Shown here: positions 42,814 to 55,471 of the stretch, piece after piece
Layout of the letters: each line of letters starts with the position of its first letter
How positions within the stretch are numbered: the first letter of the stretch is position 1
Source of the DNA: Selaginella moellendorffii
Lineage: Eukaryota > Streptophyta > Lycopodiopsida > Selaginellales > Selaginellaceae
NCBI RefSeq assembly: GCF_000143415.4
Contig: NW_003314355.1
Coordinates: forward strand, 468,092 to 532,091
Reading direction: 5' to 3'
DNA: 64,000 bases
The notes under the pieces: model-generated
The model's input: the letters and a program-made list of their open reading frames with translations, nothing else
Told to the model about the DNA's origin: nothing
Database searches by the model: none
Translations under genes and position numbers: made by a program

Positions 42814-45746
42814 GTGGGCTGCGTGTGGGTGGCGGAGTGGGCGGCGAAGTTACAAACTGGGTGTGTCTTGAAGTGGACGCCGATGCACACGAGCGCGATG
42901 CGAGCACGAGTGTGATGCAAGCGCGAGTGGACGCCGATGCACACGAGAAACCTGTAGAGAAGTGAGCGTGATCGCGAGTGGGAGCGCGATGCGAGCGGGA
43001 GTGCGAGTGTGATGCGAGCGCGAGCGCGAGTACAAAGCAAAATGCAAAACCTAACCTCACACGCGCGAAATGTCACAACGGTTGGTAATCCCGCCACGTC
43101 ATCATTCCTCGGACTTGGGCGCCACCATTACTTTCTGGATTGCCGCGCGCATGCAAGCACGCAAAATCCAAAAGAAATCCACAACGTCATCATTCCTCGG
43201 ACTGCATGCACGCGAAATCCAAAAGAAAGATCATGATTGGGATATCATTTAATACCCTCGCTATATTTATACCATGCATGATTGGATATTCCAAAGCATC
43301 TTGTATTTCCAAAAATGGCAGATGTTCAGCTAAATAAAGAAATTCTATCTGTTTCTATTTTTCTCTCAAATCAATATTATAGCGTGTGGGCTCATGCAAT
43401 TTTGAACCAAAGAAACCCAAAAAACGTTGGACCCAAAATATTTTGAAAAAACCCAAAAAACCCTAAACATTTTAAACCCAAAAATCCAGGCGTCCTGTGG
43501 CGTTATTCCTTGAATGGCGTGTGGGCGCATGCCATTTTCAGGGCCAAATGCTGAATGGAGAAAAATTCCCTTTCAGTGCAAATGCTGCAAGAGGCAGATG
43601 CCGAGCACAAATGACTGTAACTACTTCACATGACACAGATAAACTTTTCTTTATTTGGCAAAGATAAACTTTATAGCGTGTGGGCTCATGCAATTTTGAA
43701 CCCAAAAAATGCACCAAAAAATTCTCGGCGTCATCTGGCGTTATCTCTTGAATGGCGTGGGGCCGCATGCCATTTTCAGGGGCACATAGGAGTATATTCC
43801 TAGGATATTTTGACACGCGCGAGATTTTTTGAGTTTTCTGGAGATCCAACCGTTAGATCGCAACTAGATTTTACAGAATGGTATACAATGTCTTTCTTGA
43901 TGACCCTACAAAGAAGCATCTCGATCGGACACCACATGAGACCACACGAGCCTTACAATGTTTCAGGGGCATTTGCCATAGATCCGACCGTTATTTTGCT
44001 CCAAGATTTTACAGTTTGGTGTGCATTGACCTTTCCATCGAAATTGCAAAGGGACATCACAATCAGATGCGGGATCACAAGAAACTAACTTCACTAACTC
44101 TGGTTTCACCAAGATCTACATAAGGAGTTATGAAATGAAAGGACCCTCTCTATTGAAATGTGTTTATGGTCCTAGGGGCATTGTGACATATCAAAGGATT
44201 TTGCATCAAGTTCTGTATTTGCATGTTTATCAAGCTACTGAATTGCTAAACCCTAAACCCTAAACCCTAAACATGTGGCAAATGCTGCGTGAAGAAAGAT
44301 GCCCTTTCTGGGCAAATGCTGTAAGAGGCAGATGCCGAGCAGATGTATCTCAGGCTAGCGAAGGGGACAAACGAAAGCTAGCTATAAACATGACGGGATG
44401 CAAATAGATTACTAGGCTGGTCCTGCGAAAATCAAAAACCATAATTGAAAACATTGAAAATGCAAAAAGAAAGGTTTATAATATTTTTGAATTTTAAGCA
44501 ACCAAAGGAATGTAAGTAGGGCATGTGTTTGTAAGTTTAAAAATGCCTCAACCACTTAAATTCCCAAGTAAATAAAGCTGTTTCTATTTCTGGTACAGGT
44601 AAACTTTATAGCGTGTGGGCTCATGCAATTTTGAACCCAAAAATGCACAAAAAAATGCTCGACTAGCATTATTCTTTGAATGGCGTGTGGCCTTATATTG
44701 CCATAAATGGACGTACACACACAGCATAATTATTCCTTTACATGGCGAATAATCTTGGCGCGGATCGCTGACATGGCATGGCAAAGTTCGAATCACTGAC
44801 ATGGCACAGCTGGATCGAGGCAAGGACATGATGTGACAAAGTTCAAGCTCCGACAGCAAAGTCTAGAAGCTACTCAGTTTGAAATTTGTCAGAGGATTTG
44901 ATGTGACGTTCAAGCGTGTGTTATTTTTGAATTCTCGAACTCATTCCTAGGTCTATCATTTTTGTGAGCCGTGTTCTTGTTTCCGCTGAGCGCAGTGAGC
45001 GCTGCTTGTGTAAGCGGCATTGTGGGCTGTGGTTTATGCGTCTACGAGCGGTTGCGGCATTGCGAGCGCCATTGCGAGCGGCAGTTTATGCGAGTGGCAG
45101 TTTGTGCGAGCGGCGCTACGAGCAGTTGCGGTGTTGCGAGCGGCGCTACGAGTAGTTGCGGTGTTGCGAGCGGCACTGTCTTTGGTGTGGCTACCACTTC
45201 CTCTTGATATTCGGCACTTGTGCTTCCTGGTATGTTCACCATGGAATGGCTTAGGACCACATTTAGAAATGGCATGAGGCCACATGCCATCTTGGGCCCT
45301 TGCAATTTCATGGCTAGCGTATTGTCATGTATGTTTTTACTTGCCTGCAGCTGTGTGTATATCAAGATGGTATGAGGCCTCATGCCATCTTTGGCCCCTC
45401 CTAGCCTATTGCCATATTCCTTTTCCCTTGCTGCAACTGTATATATTTTTGTATGGGTGACTAGTCACGCACACAAAAATATATACAGTTGCAGCAAGGC
45501 AAAAGGAATATAGCAACAGGCTAGCAGGGGCCAAAGATAGCGTGAGGCCTCATGCCATTAGTGGTACCACTAATGGCATGAGGGCTCATGCCAATTTTGT
45601 GAATGCGAAATTTCACGTGGGTGTCAATAGCATGTTTGAATAATGGCATGTGGCCTCATGCTATTGAGGTTGTTTGGTATGTTATGATTTAGGCCATTCT
45701 CCAATCATTTTTTGTATGGTCTTAACTTCTTTTCTGCACTTTCAGA
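42814..45746. promoter_or_regulatory. Divergent intergenic region between genes A and B, copy 2
   Basis: Same content as the copy 1 centre, but the GCGAGC repeat upstream of gene A is shorter. A 35-base tandem duplication seen at 25930-25990 in copy 1 is absent. It includes the CCCTAAA array (44247-44272) and the hairpin insertion at 45367-45572. Confidence 0.55.
45367..45572. mobile_element. 206-bp hairpin (MITE-like) insertion bounded by the palindrome
   Basis: Absent from copy 1, where ATCAAG joins directly to ATGGCATGAGGG (26691-26706). The two arms of about 96 bases pair almost perfectly around a GTGACTAGTCAC centre (45457-45468). Each arm ends in a 22-nt family palindrome (45367-45388 and 45537-45558). 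It is followed by TTAGTGGTACCACTAA, which with the adjoining half-palindromes forms a further perfect palindrome. Confidence 0.85.
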
Positions 45747-48700
45747 ATGGCCTTCAGGGTTGGGGAAAAGGTTTACATTTTGAATGGTGGGAAGAGAGTT
45801 GCAAAAGGGACCCTTGTGTCTATGGATCGGAACTTTGTTATACACTGTCAAAGGCTTGGGGAAGGCAATGCTGCTGTATCAGTAGAGACTGCCTTCGATG
45901 GGAATGTGGTCGCTATTGAACGAGGAGAGATGGTCGTCGGGGTAAATGTTGTTGTTGCCTTGAAAAATCTTCAGAAAAAAGCAGATGTTGGGGACAGCGC
46001 AAGTGCGACGCATGTTCCCTCCGTGGATCTTAAGAACCGTGCTACATGGATTCAGGCAAAGGTGTTTCTAAATAACCCCGAGGGGGAGGTGGTAGCTGAG
46101 GGCTTAGCTACAGTTGTCGATCCAAGAGATGCGGTTGCTAATCAAGAATTGGGCTGGGATGATATTGGAGTTGCGATTTTAGAGGTTGTTGACACAGAAG
46201 AAAACAGTCTGACTATTGGAAGCATTGTGCGGTGGAAATTGAGGCACTTAGTGTTTGAGAATGTGAAGGATTCACAATCAAACACCACTACAACTGATGA
46301 CAGAACATCTCTTCATGGGAAAAGAAAGTACACCTTCCTAAAGCGCAGCCAAAGGGATCTGAGCAACGAACCGAAAAGGCAGAAAATGGCGATGGAGGTT
46401 CGAATGGTCTCGACAGTTGCTTGTTGCAAGAGGAGGTGCTGTCAACATGCTGATTGGGATGCTATTGAAGAGGAGAGAGCAAGATACAAGACATTGTCCT
46501 GGAAGGCAGCTCGCAATTTTGTGTATGAGGCATTACGGTCATCTGTTGATGCTTCAGAACATCAGGTGGGGGGCATGGTCTTCCAGAGGGGTTTGGTCTG
46601 CATGAAGGCATGGAGAATCATTTATGGAGTCCCTCGAACCACATTCTACAGAATCAAAACTGAGTTCGAGGAACAAAGGGTTCAACAGGCAGTCCATGGG
46701 AACGACGGTACGCACAAAACCAGGGGTCATGTTGTATATGGAGAGGCAATCTTCAAGAGGTTTGTCGAGACATGTAGCGAGCAGCAACCACATAAAACCC
46801 GCCTCTTGGAAGATGGAACACGAGACACCCAACGAGTTCTCCCTTCCATGTATACCAAGGGGGCCATATTGGAAGATGTGAATCGGGAACTCCAGAGTAA
46901 TGGCTACAGGAAGCTGAGCCAATCTAGATTTAGTAGATTGTGGAGCAACAAGTTCAGGGATGTGAGTATAGGAAAGTACTCCAGCTTTTCAAAGTGTGAC
47001 GAGTGCACTGCTATCAAAATGGCTTTGTCGAAGAATTCTTGCAGCGCTCAAGAGCGAGAGACGTTGGTTAGAAGGCGGCTCGACCACAACATCGAGCAGA
47101 GAAGCTGCAGGACTGCATATTATCATAACAGGATTCTCTCCATGGAGAGACCTGACTCTTACCTCTGCATCATCCACGACAAAATGGACCAGAAAAAGAC
47201 GTGCTTACCTCGACTCAATCCTGCCCCCAAGGCAATCTCTTCATCCATGCAGCTGCCTGTGTCTCTGTTTGGCATAATCGCTCATGGGCATGGTGCCCAG
47301 AACTATGGGAACTTCTTTGTACCTCTATGGGGTGGCGGGGGTGCAAACATGATGATTGCGTCCCTAGCAAAACACTTAAGGTCTCTACAAAGTGCGCAGA
47401 CTGAGCTGAACGGCCAACCCTTGCATAAGGCCCTTGTCGATCGAACCCCATACAGGGTTCAGCTGGAGGAGGAGCAAAGGCTTGCAGTATCGCGTGGGGC
47501 CCCATGCCATCCCAGTGAATATGTTGGCCGTCAGATTGTAGGGTTATCACGTGAGGCCTCATGCCATTCCGACGAGGCTGGTCGCTCGGTGAATGCACAG
47601 CCTCATCCAAACGAAGCAGAATCTCAAGGAAGTTCTTGCAGCCGATGTGGCCTTCCACCCCATCTTCTGCTCCAAACAGACAATGCTGGCAGTGAGAACA
47701 AAAACATGTACGTCTTCGCGTACTTGGCGATGCTTGTTGCCAAAGGCATATTTGAAACGGTTACACTTGGCTTTCTCATGGTTGGGCACACTCATGAAGA
47801 CGTCGATGCCATGTTCAGTCACCTGGCAGAGTCCCTCCGGCGATCCAATGTCCTCACCCTCCCACAACTCTACGATCAATTCCAAAATTGCATCAAAGGC
47901 ACTGTTGAAGCTGCACTTCTGACAGAGGTTCCAGACTTTAAGGGGTTTGTAAGAGGCTACATCAGGGATGGATCCGAAACGCTGATTGGCCACTCCAAGC
48001 CTCTTCAGTTTCATTTCAGCATGTGTGACGGTGCTCCAGTGATGAGGTACAAGATGAGAGAATGGGACACAGTGTGGCTGCCAGTGGACGGCATTGAACT
48101 CTTCAAGAGAGATCCCATAACTGGGGAACCTATGATTCCTTAGGGTTCCCCACGGCCGATGCACCCGGATGGACTCAAAGACCAGGAAAGTATAGTGGCC
48201 GGGATTAGACAGCATATTGCCTTCTGGAAGAGGGGGTTGGTGTTTGGTGGAGAATCCTATTTTCAGAGGTGCAAGCCTTTGCTCGAATACTGGGAGAAGA
48301 TTATATCTGCTATCCAAAATGGGCCGGTTGTATATGAAGAATTGGAAGAGTCCTTTTGGCCAGAACCCAGAGCACCAGATAGTAGCGGAACAATGTCCTC
48401 TGGAAATGCAGTGACAGATAACGATGTTGAGGATCACTATTGTGGGCCGAGGAACAAGAAGCCGGATTCAGCATTCAATCCAGTACAGGTCTGCAAAGGA
48501 ATGGTCGTGCTTGTCAGACCCAGTAATAAAAAACAAATGATATGGGTGGGGCGCTGCATCACTGATGCAAAGGAGGACGCGGAAACTAACTCCTTCAATG
48601 TAACTGTGGAGTGGTTCAAGCCAAGTTCCGGATATACGAAGGATTGCCTAGAAAAGAGATGGGTGCTGAATCCAAGGGATCCCAGCATGAGCATATCGGT

Positions 48701-48888
48701 GGATAATGTTGTGCATGGTTGGATGCGGAAGCAGAGTGCCACCATCACCTTGCCAGACCATGCAAGAGATGCAGCAAGAGCATTCATAACCCGGGTTCAA
48801 GGTGAGATTCATGAATATTCCTTTACTAAGTTTCTAATGTATTTTATTTCAAGGTGAACAATCCGAATCTGAATCAGAGGAGGCGTGA
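45747..48888 (+). pseudogene. Transposon gene B, copy 2: full start and tail, one premature stop
   Basis: Exon 1 is 45747-48801, the intron 48802-48853 (52 nt) and exon 2 48854-48888; 1,030 codons in all. Here the ATG (MAFRVGEKVYIL) is intact, directly after an acceptor-like TTTCAG. The C-terminal region missing from copy 1 (KQSATITLPDHARDAARAF, then acidic ESESEEA) is open. A CAG-to-TAG change at 48141 separates the DDE-like core and the following region (residues 1-798) from the C-terminal ~230 residues. The candidate acidic motifs HDKMD, TDNAGSENKN and HTHEDVDAM are all before the stop, so a truncated protein with the core could still be made. Downstream, a near-copy of the last exon start occurs at 48979-49000. 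Confidence 0.85.
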
Positions 48889-49526
48889 TGGCATGTGGCC
48901 TTACGCCATTCCTAGGTGAGATGATACAAATAACAAGTATAAATTCTTAGTTGTTCTAGCAAATCTTACTTAAAGTTCAAGGTGAACAAGCCGAATATGA
49001 ATTCATCGGATTGTTATAACAAATTGCGAGGTGATGGCATGAGGCGATACGCCATTTGAGAGTGGTAGCCATTCCTATATGAGGTGAGTGAAGTATTTAT
49101 TAGAAATACCTCATTCAATTGTGCACTTCTAAGTCTTGGTCCACTTAGTACTGTTTGCATGTTTCTATTTTAATTCTTTCTCTAAAATGTTATTTAGCAT
49201 GTGGCTTCATGCCATTGCTCTCCACAATCATGCATTGAATTTCTATCCTTGCATAATACTTCTCCATATATATAGCATGTGCGCACATGTGATATGGTTC
49301 ATTAGGCCTGATATAGTGTGTGAGGTAAAACAAAGATGATGTGACATATGCATTTACCAATCACACGTGCATAAATCTAATAATATGGCGTGTGGCCCAT
49401 ATTACTGGCACATAAACCCATATTGTGGGCTTACGTGCTTTATGTACCATCATTCCCTTGCAGCGTGTGTGTTGGTTTCCTTTTATAACACAACGAACTC
49501 CATATTTTAGGGTGAAGAGCGTTCTC
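48889..49526. other. Spacer between genes B and C, copy 2
   Basis: Non-coding, with four palindrome variants and a second GTGAACAAGCCGAATATGAA segment. 423 bp of it (about 48885-49307) is missing from copy 1. Confidence 0.6.
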
Positions 49527-49784
49527 ATGGCAAGCACAAAATCTGTAAGTGAGGCAGAAAAGGAGACGGAGAAGGAGATAGGTGAAGATGTAGAATATAT
49601 AAGTCTTCCAAACTCCCCGTACTATACTCCAGGTGATCATTTTTCTGAACAAACGGCAACATTAACAACTATTGAGAACGCCCCAGTAACGTCAGAGACA
49701 ACAATCCAAAGCAAAACAACTGACCCGGAGAAGGATGATAGTACCGCTGAGAGTACCAAAAAGGAGGTGTCCACTAGCGCTTAG
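49527..49784 (+). CDS. Small acidic open frame C, copy 2
   Basis: Starts MASTKSVSEAEKETEKE and encodes 85 residues rich in Glu, Ser and Thr, with no recognised domain. The frame is kept in both transposon copies with only a few substitutions. It follows an acceptor-like ATTTTAG, so it may be the last exon of a longer transcript. A palindrome lies about ten bases beyond its stop. Low complexity makes its coding status uncertain. Confidence 0.45.
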   Translation: MASTKSVSEAEKETEKEIGEDVEYISLPNSPYYTPGDHFSEQTATLTTIENAPVTSETTIQSKTTDPEKDDSTAESTKKEVSTSA

Positions 49785-50444
49785 GCTTATAATGGCGTGT
49801 GCCCTCATGCCATTTACTTGATCACCAAATACCTTTTTCCCTTTGCACTAGTATATCTTAATACCGGTCTGAGAAATAGAATGGCATGTGCCCTCAGGCC
49901 TTTTACTAAATCACCTTTGAAAGAAATGCAAGCCTCTATGTCGTAAAAAAAAGGTACTAGAGAAATTCCTTAATAATATGAATGTTATTTAGTTTCATGA
50001 AAATACACTAAGGGTCAAATGAGTTAAATGACTTCTCCAGACTAGCAATGCCTCTTGCTACACCTTCACAATTAGATTCGTTAGAAAAAGATAACATTGA
50101 ATAATATCTAAATGTTCTCACCATTAAGTTATATGTCTGGCTAATAGGAATGACGTTCATCTTGGAAAGCTCACCACACGCTCAATGAACAAACAAATAG
50201 TGTGTGCGCGCATGCTATCGCTCTTCTTTAGCTTCAGATTCAGCTTGTTCACCTTGACAATGAGATTTATTATACAACCAGATGGACTCAGTCTGGACAT
50301 AAAGTCACCGCGCTAGTCACCATGCCCCAGATATGTCTAGCCCCTGGACAAAAAACATATAATTTCACGTCATTTTCAAATACTTGAAAATTTGTACCTA
50401 GTCCCATTTTACTAGATAAATCCCACTTTAACGAAATAGAGCAT

Positions 50445-51247
50445 TCCCGGTCTCGATCTCGACTTCGGACTCCATCTCAGGTCCTTCTTGGACTCCATCT
50501 CGAACTTGGACTCGGGCTTGGGCTCGGTCTCGGCCTCGGCCTCAGTCCCGGTCTCGGTCTTGGTCTCGGTTTGGGTCTTGGTCTCGGTCTTGGTCTCGGT
50601 CTGGGTCTTGGTCTCGGTCTCAATCTTGGTCCCGGTCTCGATCTCCACTTCAGACTCAGACTTGGACTCAGACTCAAGCTTGGGCTTGGTCTCGGCCTCA
50701 GCCTCAGTCTCGGTCTCGGTCTCGGTCCCGGTCTCGATCTTGGTCGATCTCGACTTCGAACTCCATCTTGGGTCCTTCTCGGACTCCATCTCGGATTCCA
50801 TCTCAGACTCCATTTTGGGTCCATCTTGGACTCCATCTCGGGTCCATCTTGGGTCCATCTCGGACTCTATCTCAGGTCCATCTCGGACTCCATCTCGGGT
50901 CCATCTCGGACTCCATCTCGGGTCCATCTCAGACTCTATCTCGAGTTCATCTTGGGTCCATCTTGGACTCCATCTCGGGTCCATCTTGGACTCCATCTCG
51001 GTCCATCTCGGACTCCATTTCGAACTCCATCTCGGACTCCTCTTGTGTCCCTTTTCTAGAGACTCACTTATTGTTTGCTTTGTGCTTGTTCCTTGAGCAC
51101 TTTGTTGGGAGTTCCACTCTCGCTCTCAACCTTTCAAGTCAGAGCTTTTAGTCCAAATGTGTTACATTCTTTTGGCTTTTGCTTTGGCCACTACCACGTG
51201 GCACCCTTTCGGCTCCACTTTGGGGCCTAGGGATTTTGTGTCTCACA
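50445..51247 (-). repeat. Family A LTR (3' LTR of LARD 2, proximal part)
   Basis: Inverted family A LTR rich in the GGTCTCGGACTCC array. On the minus strand it starts TGTGAGACACAAAATCCC at 51247. Confidence 0.88.
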
Positions 51248-51990
51248 ACTCCACCACCCATAAACAAAGTTTGATGTCCTCATTGAACGATAAACTATTT
51301 TATAAAGTAATACCAACATATATTACCCTTTCCATTCTTGGCACCTCGCAATATTCGTCAATGGTTTGATACCAAAAGCTCACCATACCTTATCCATCCT
51401 CTAAGGAGGATAGTCTCTCCAACTTAGAGACTGATTAGACCACTTGTAGTGGTTCTCTCCTTTTATTGGTTTAATTCTTGCTAAACCTATTAGAAACACC
51501 GTCTCTATCTCAATCCCACGATTCCTCCTCGAGTAGTCTCAGTTTCCATCAATATAATCTTTGCACTTTGGAACTTTTACTTTTGACTTTTTGAAGTCAA
51601 TTTCCTAGGTGTCTCCGACACCTTGCATTGCACATATTGTGCAACTCCACTTCCCCATCCTAGGAAGTTCTCTACTTGAGGGCACCATCATCCTCTCTTT
51701 TATTTCATACCTCCTTGGGCACTAAGTTCTAGTTATCATAATTTGTGCTGCCCTATCATTTGGCTACTTTACCACTCCCTCCTTTGGAGCTTCCACTTTC
51801 GCCAAATTGGAGCAATTGGGAATCCATCCTTGGAAACACCTTACTTTTCCCACAATTCGCTAACTCCCAACACATTAGTGTTCTTGGCCTAACTTTGCCT
51901 TTTGGATTCTTTCCCATGGTTCTCATGGCTCTTTTCTTAGCCATTAGTCTTTTGCTCCTATCCTTTGATAATTGTACCCAACAACATAGG

Positions 51991-53577
51991 TGTGAGACAC
52001 AAAATCCCTAAGCCCCAAAGTGGAGCCGGAAGGGCGCCACGTGGTAGTGGCCGAAGCGAGAGCCAAACGAGCGTAACACGTTTGGACCAAAAGCTCCGAC
52101 TTGAAAAGTCAAGAGCGGGAGTGGAACTCCCAACGAAGTGCTCGAGGAATGAGCACGAAACGAGCCATAGGCAAGGCTCCAAAAAGGGACCCAAAAGGAC
52201 CAACATATGACACGTGGAAGTGTCTGAGATGGAGTCCGAGGCGGACCCGAGTTGGAGTCCGAGATGGACCCGAAGTGGAGTCCGAGATGGAGTCCGAGAT
52301 GGACCCGAGATGGAGTCCGAGGTGGAGTCCGAGGTGGACCCGAGGTGGACCCGAAATGGAGTCCGAGATGGAGTCCGAGATGGACCCAAGATGGAGTCCG
52401 AGATGGAGTCCGAGATGGAGTCCGAGATGGAGTCCGAAGTCGAGACCGGGACCGAGACCGAGACCGAGACCGAGATCGGGACTGAGACCGAGGCCGAGGC
52501 CGAGGCCGAGACCGAGCCCGAGCCCGAGTCCGAGTCCGAGTCCGAGTCCGAGTCCGAGTCCGAGTCCGAGTTCGAGTCTGAGAGGGTGAAAGCCCAAAGC
52601 GTTCGTCTCCCAAACCCTGGGGGGTTTGGTGAGTTCCAAAAGTATAGTAGGGGGAGGACTGCAGTGGAGCCAGTTTGGCAAGGAAAGGCCAGTTTGGCCC
52701 AGGAAGGCCGGACCTAGTGTTGGGTGATGAGCTGCCCACTGGGAAGTCCAAGACTAGAGTGAACACGGACCGACAAGTGGGGTAGCTTGGTGAAGTGTTC
52801 AAGAGCCGGCTCTAGTTCCCCCGGGAGATCGACTGGCCGATGCTCCCAGTCCAAGTGTGGGTGGCACTACCTACTTGGATACCAGGCGTGGCTCAACGGA
52901 ACCTCGCTCTAAGCCCATGGCTAGAGCACCTAAAGGCGATAGGTGGGGAGAGTACCCAGGTGGCTCGCGTAAAGCCACGGTGTTCCGAAATGTTGTCCCA
53001 AAGGCCCAGACTGTGGAATGGAAGAGGAGCAGTCCTCTGGAGCAGTGACCAAGGACGCAGTCGTGTGGTGAGGAAGTCCCAGAGGACCGTGGGACTTAGT
53101 GGTTGGGCCTGTGGGCCTTGATCCAGTGGCAGTGTTGGCAAACACGGCCAAGGGCAGAAAGGGACTTAGTGGGGATTGACAGAGGGATATTGGGGAAGGC
53201 TAATCCCCATGTCAGTGGGCATCCTAAGGATGCTAAGGAGTGGATCTGGGATGATCACTCATGGATGGATGGCCCAGTCTTTGAGTGACGGGACTGGGAT
53301 GCAAGTGGTGTCAAACCATCGGTGTGACCAAGGTGAATGGGCATGGCCTTAGCGTAACGGGCCGATACGTCGGTGGTACCTTGGGGTGTCGATCATGGGA
53401 TCGGACACGTGGAGCACTTAGACCAAGTGCTAAGGTTGAGTGGCATGGATGCCATTCTCGGGGCTGGCAAGCCCCAAGTCCTGAGTTGGACTTATGGAGG
53501 TTGTGAATGAGACTCCTCCAAGTGGTCGGAGGTGTGGTTAAGTGACTAAAGTAAAATGGAAAAATTAGTCGCTTACA
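51991..53577 (+). mobile_element. Solo family A LTR with target duplication
   Basis: 1,587 bp, from TGTGAGACAC to GCTTACA, flanked by ATAGG on both sides (51986-51990 and 53578-53582). It defines the family A LTR ends without ambiguity. Internal sequence was lost by LTR-LTR recombination. Confidence 0.95.
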
Positions 53578-54324
53578 ATAGGATTGTTACCTCCATTCTC
53601 GAGGTATTCTTTTGGTTATATAGTAAAGACTTTGCTTGCCAAGTCCAGAGGGTGTTTACCCCTAGTATGTCTCTTTATCATTTTCTGCTATGGCTTTATT
53701 CATAGCCCAATTTAGTGACCCTCCCATGGGTCTCTTATAAAGACTACTTTCCTTGAACTCACTATGCCATCGTATGAACATAGCTTATTTCCCTTATGTG
53801 CTCTTCCCACTTGGTCATCTTGACCAAACCACACCATTATAAATAGTTCAAATCAACATTTTGAACCAAGAACTTTATTCCTTAGCCAACCAAGGACTTT
53901 ATCCTTATTTAGCCACAAAATCACCTAGTGATCTCACCTTGGCACCTTAATAGAGTTGCCAAGAAGTACTTGGTCTTCTAGACCTTCAAGTTGTTGACCA
54001 TGGCCCCGGGGGCATCCCCCACACTTGGCGGTGCACCCAAGCCAGCTCTTACGACCAAGGGTCCATAGCAATTGAAATTAGGTGTCCCCATCTCATTCAC
54101 CACATCTTTGGTGCCACTTGCACCAAAGCATTCAAGTTAGATATGCTGAGCTTTTGCACTAAACAATCTAACTGTGCATCACAACTCCGAGGCATCCTTC
54201 GCTTGGTGGTGTGCCCAAACCAGTCTCCTCATTGAGAGTCCATGACCACTGCAAAATAAGTGTCCTCATATTCCAAACCATCACCATGCCCTAGTGATTT
54301 GGGACTCGAACCCAAGCACTAGAG

Positions 54325-55471
54325 TGTAAGGAACCAACTCGCCGAGGTGTCGTAGGCTAAAGGAACCCCGAAAGCATGACCAAAATGACAAAGAGTTCAT
54401 CGGATGAGACCAAGTCGAAGATCGAGTCCAAGACCGACTCTAGGACCGAGTTCGAGATCGAGTCCGGAATCGAGTCCGAGACCGACTCGGGGACCGAGTT
54501 CGAGTCTGAGTTCGAGACCGAGTTCGAGACGGAGTCCGAGATCCGAAATCGGGTCCGAGACCGAGTCCGAGGTCGAGTCCGAAGTCGGGTCCGAGATCGG
54601 GTCCGAGATCAAGTCCGAGATCGAGTCCGAAACCGAATCCGAAGTCGGATCCGAAATCGGGTCCGAGATCGAGCCAGAGACTAAGTCCAAATACAAATAC
54701 GGGTCAAGGGGTGAAAGCCCAAAGCGTGCGTCTCCCGGGGGGGGGGGCTGCAGGGGGTTCCAAAAGTATAGTAGGGATAGTGAGGTCTAGGAACCAGTTT
54801 TGAAGGGACTCTCCAGTTGGGCTTCCAAACCGACTTGAGGTTGAGACTGGGACCGAAGGGCCTTGGGTGGGAGTGAGCATGGACTTGGCTGGTGCCGGAG
54901 GGGCCATCCAAGGAAGTGCTCAAGAGCAGCTCCCACTCCCGAAAGGGAAACCGATTGCGGTGCTCCCGGCTCATGTGGAGTGGTGCCCCACTTGAGTACC
55001 ATGCGGCTCATTGGTCCTCGCCCTCCCTAGGGGCTTGGGCCTTCCTTCGGGATGGAAGTGGGGGGCGAGAGGTACCCATACCGGGCCGCTAGGCCACGGT
55101 GTTTCGCCCCGGCATCCTGAAGCAAGTGTTGCACTCAAGACTTGGGATTTAGAGGGTCCCATGATCAAGTCTTGTGGTACCAAGGGATGTTAGGAACCTG
55201 GAAGCTTGGTGTGCTTGGCTGCTTGTGCTTGTGGGGAGTGTAGCCGAACCTTAAGTCCAGTCTAACCCGGGGAGGGGGATTGGGAGTGATTTGGGAATCC
55301 ATGAAAGGATGGCTAACACTCCGTTGCTCGTGCAGTGAGTAGCTGAAACCAAGTAGGAGCTGGTACCATAGGCGAGAACCTTGGCGAGGGAACTTAGCAA
55401 AAGCCAAGGCAGCGTTGGACGGATAGACGAGGTAAGCTGGCAAATTGGAAAGGAAAAATTTGTGGCTTACA
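54325..55471 (+). mobile_element. Solo family B LTR with target duplication
   Basis: 1,147 bp, from TGTAAGGAACC to GTGGCTTACA, flanked by TAGAG (54320-54324 and 55472-55476). It lies between the two tRNA T-arm-like motifs of LARD 2. It contains an unoccupied CCAGTTTTGAAG transposon target at about 54795. Confidence 0.95.

Larger units (their letters stand above)
38048..49822. repeat. Dispersed 22-nt palindrome family, copy 2
   Basis: Same positions as in copy 1, shifted, plus copies in DNA absent from copy 1: 45367-45388 and 45537-45558 (ends of the hairpin insertion), about 48887, 49035, 49197 and 49273. Most half-sites differ by zero to three bases from the consensus ATGGCRTGWGG. Confidence 0.9.
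36670..50444. mobile_element. Giant TIR DNA transposon, copy 2 (about 13.8 kb)
   Basis: Same structure as copy 1 and very similar throughout. The left TIR is 36670-36693. The right TIR is 50421-50444 with one mismatch in its last two bases (GAGCAT instead of GAGCTT). No target duplication is visible: the left flank is TCCTCCCCC and the right flank is TCCCGGTC. Roughly 90 bp or more of the host family A LTR is missing at the junction compared with 58817-58905, so this insertion or its flank was rearranged. Extra DNA relative to copy 1 is a 206-bp palindromic insertion (45367-45572) and 423 bp after gene B. Confidence 0.93.
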
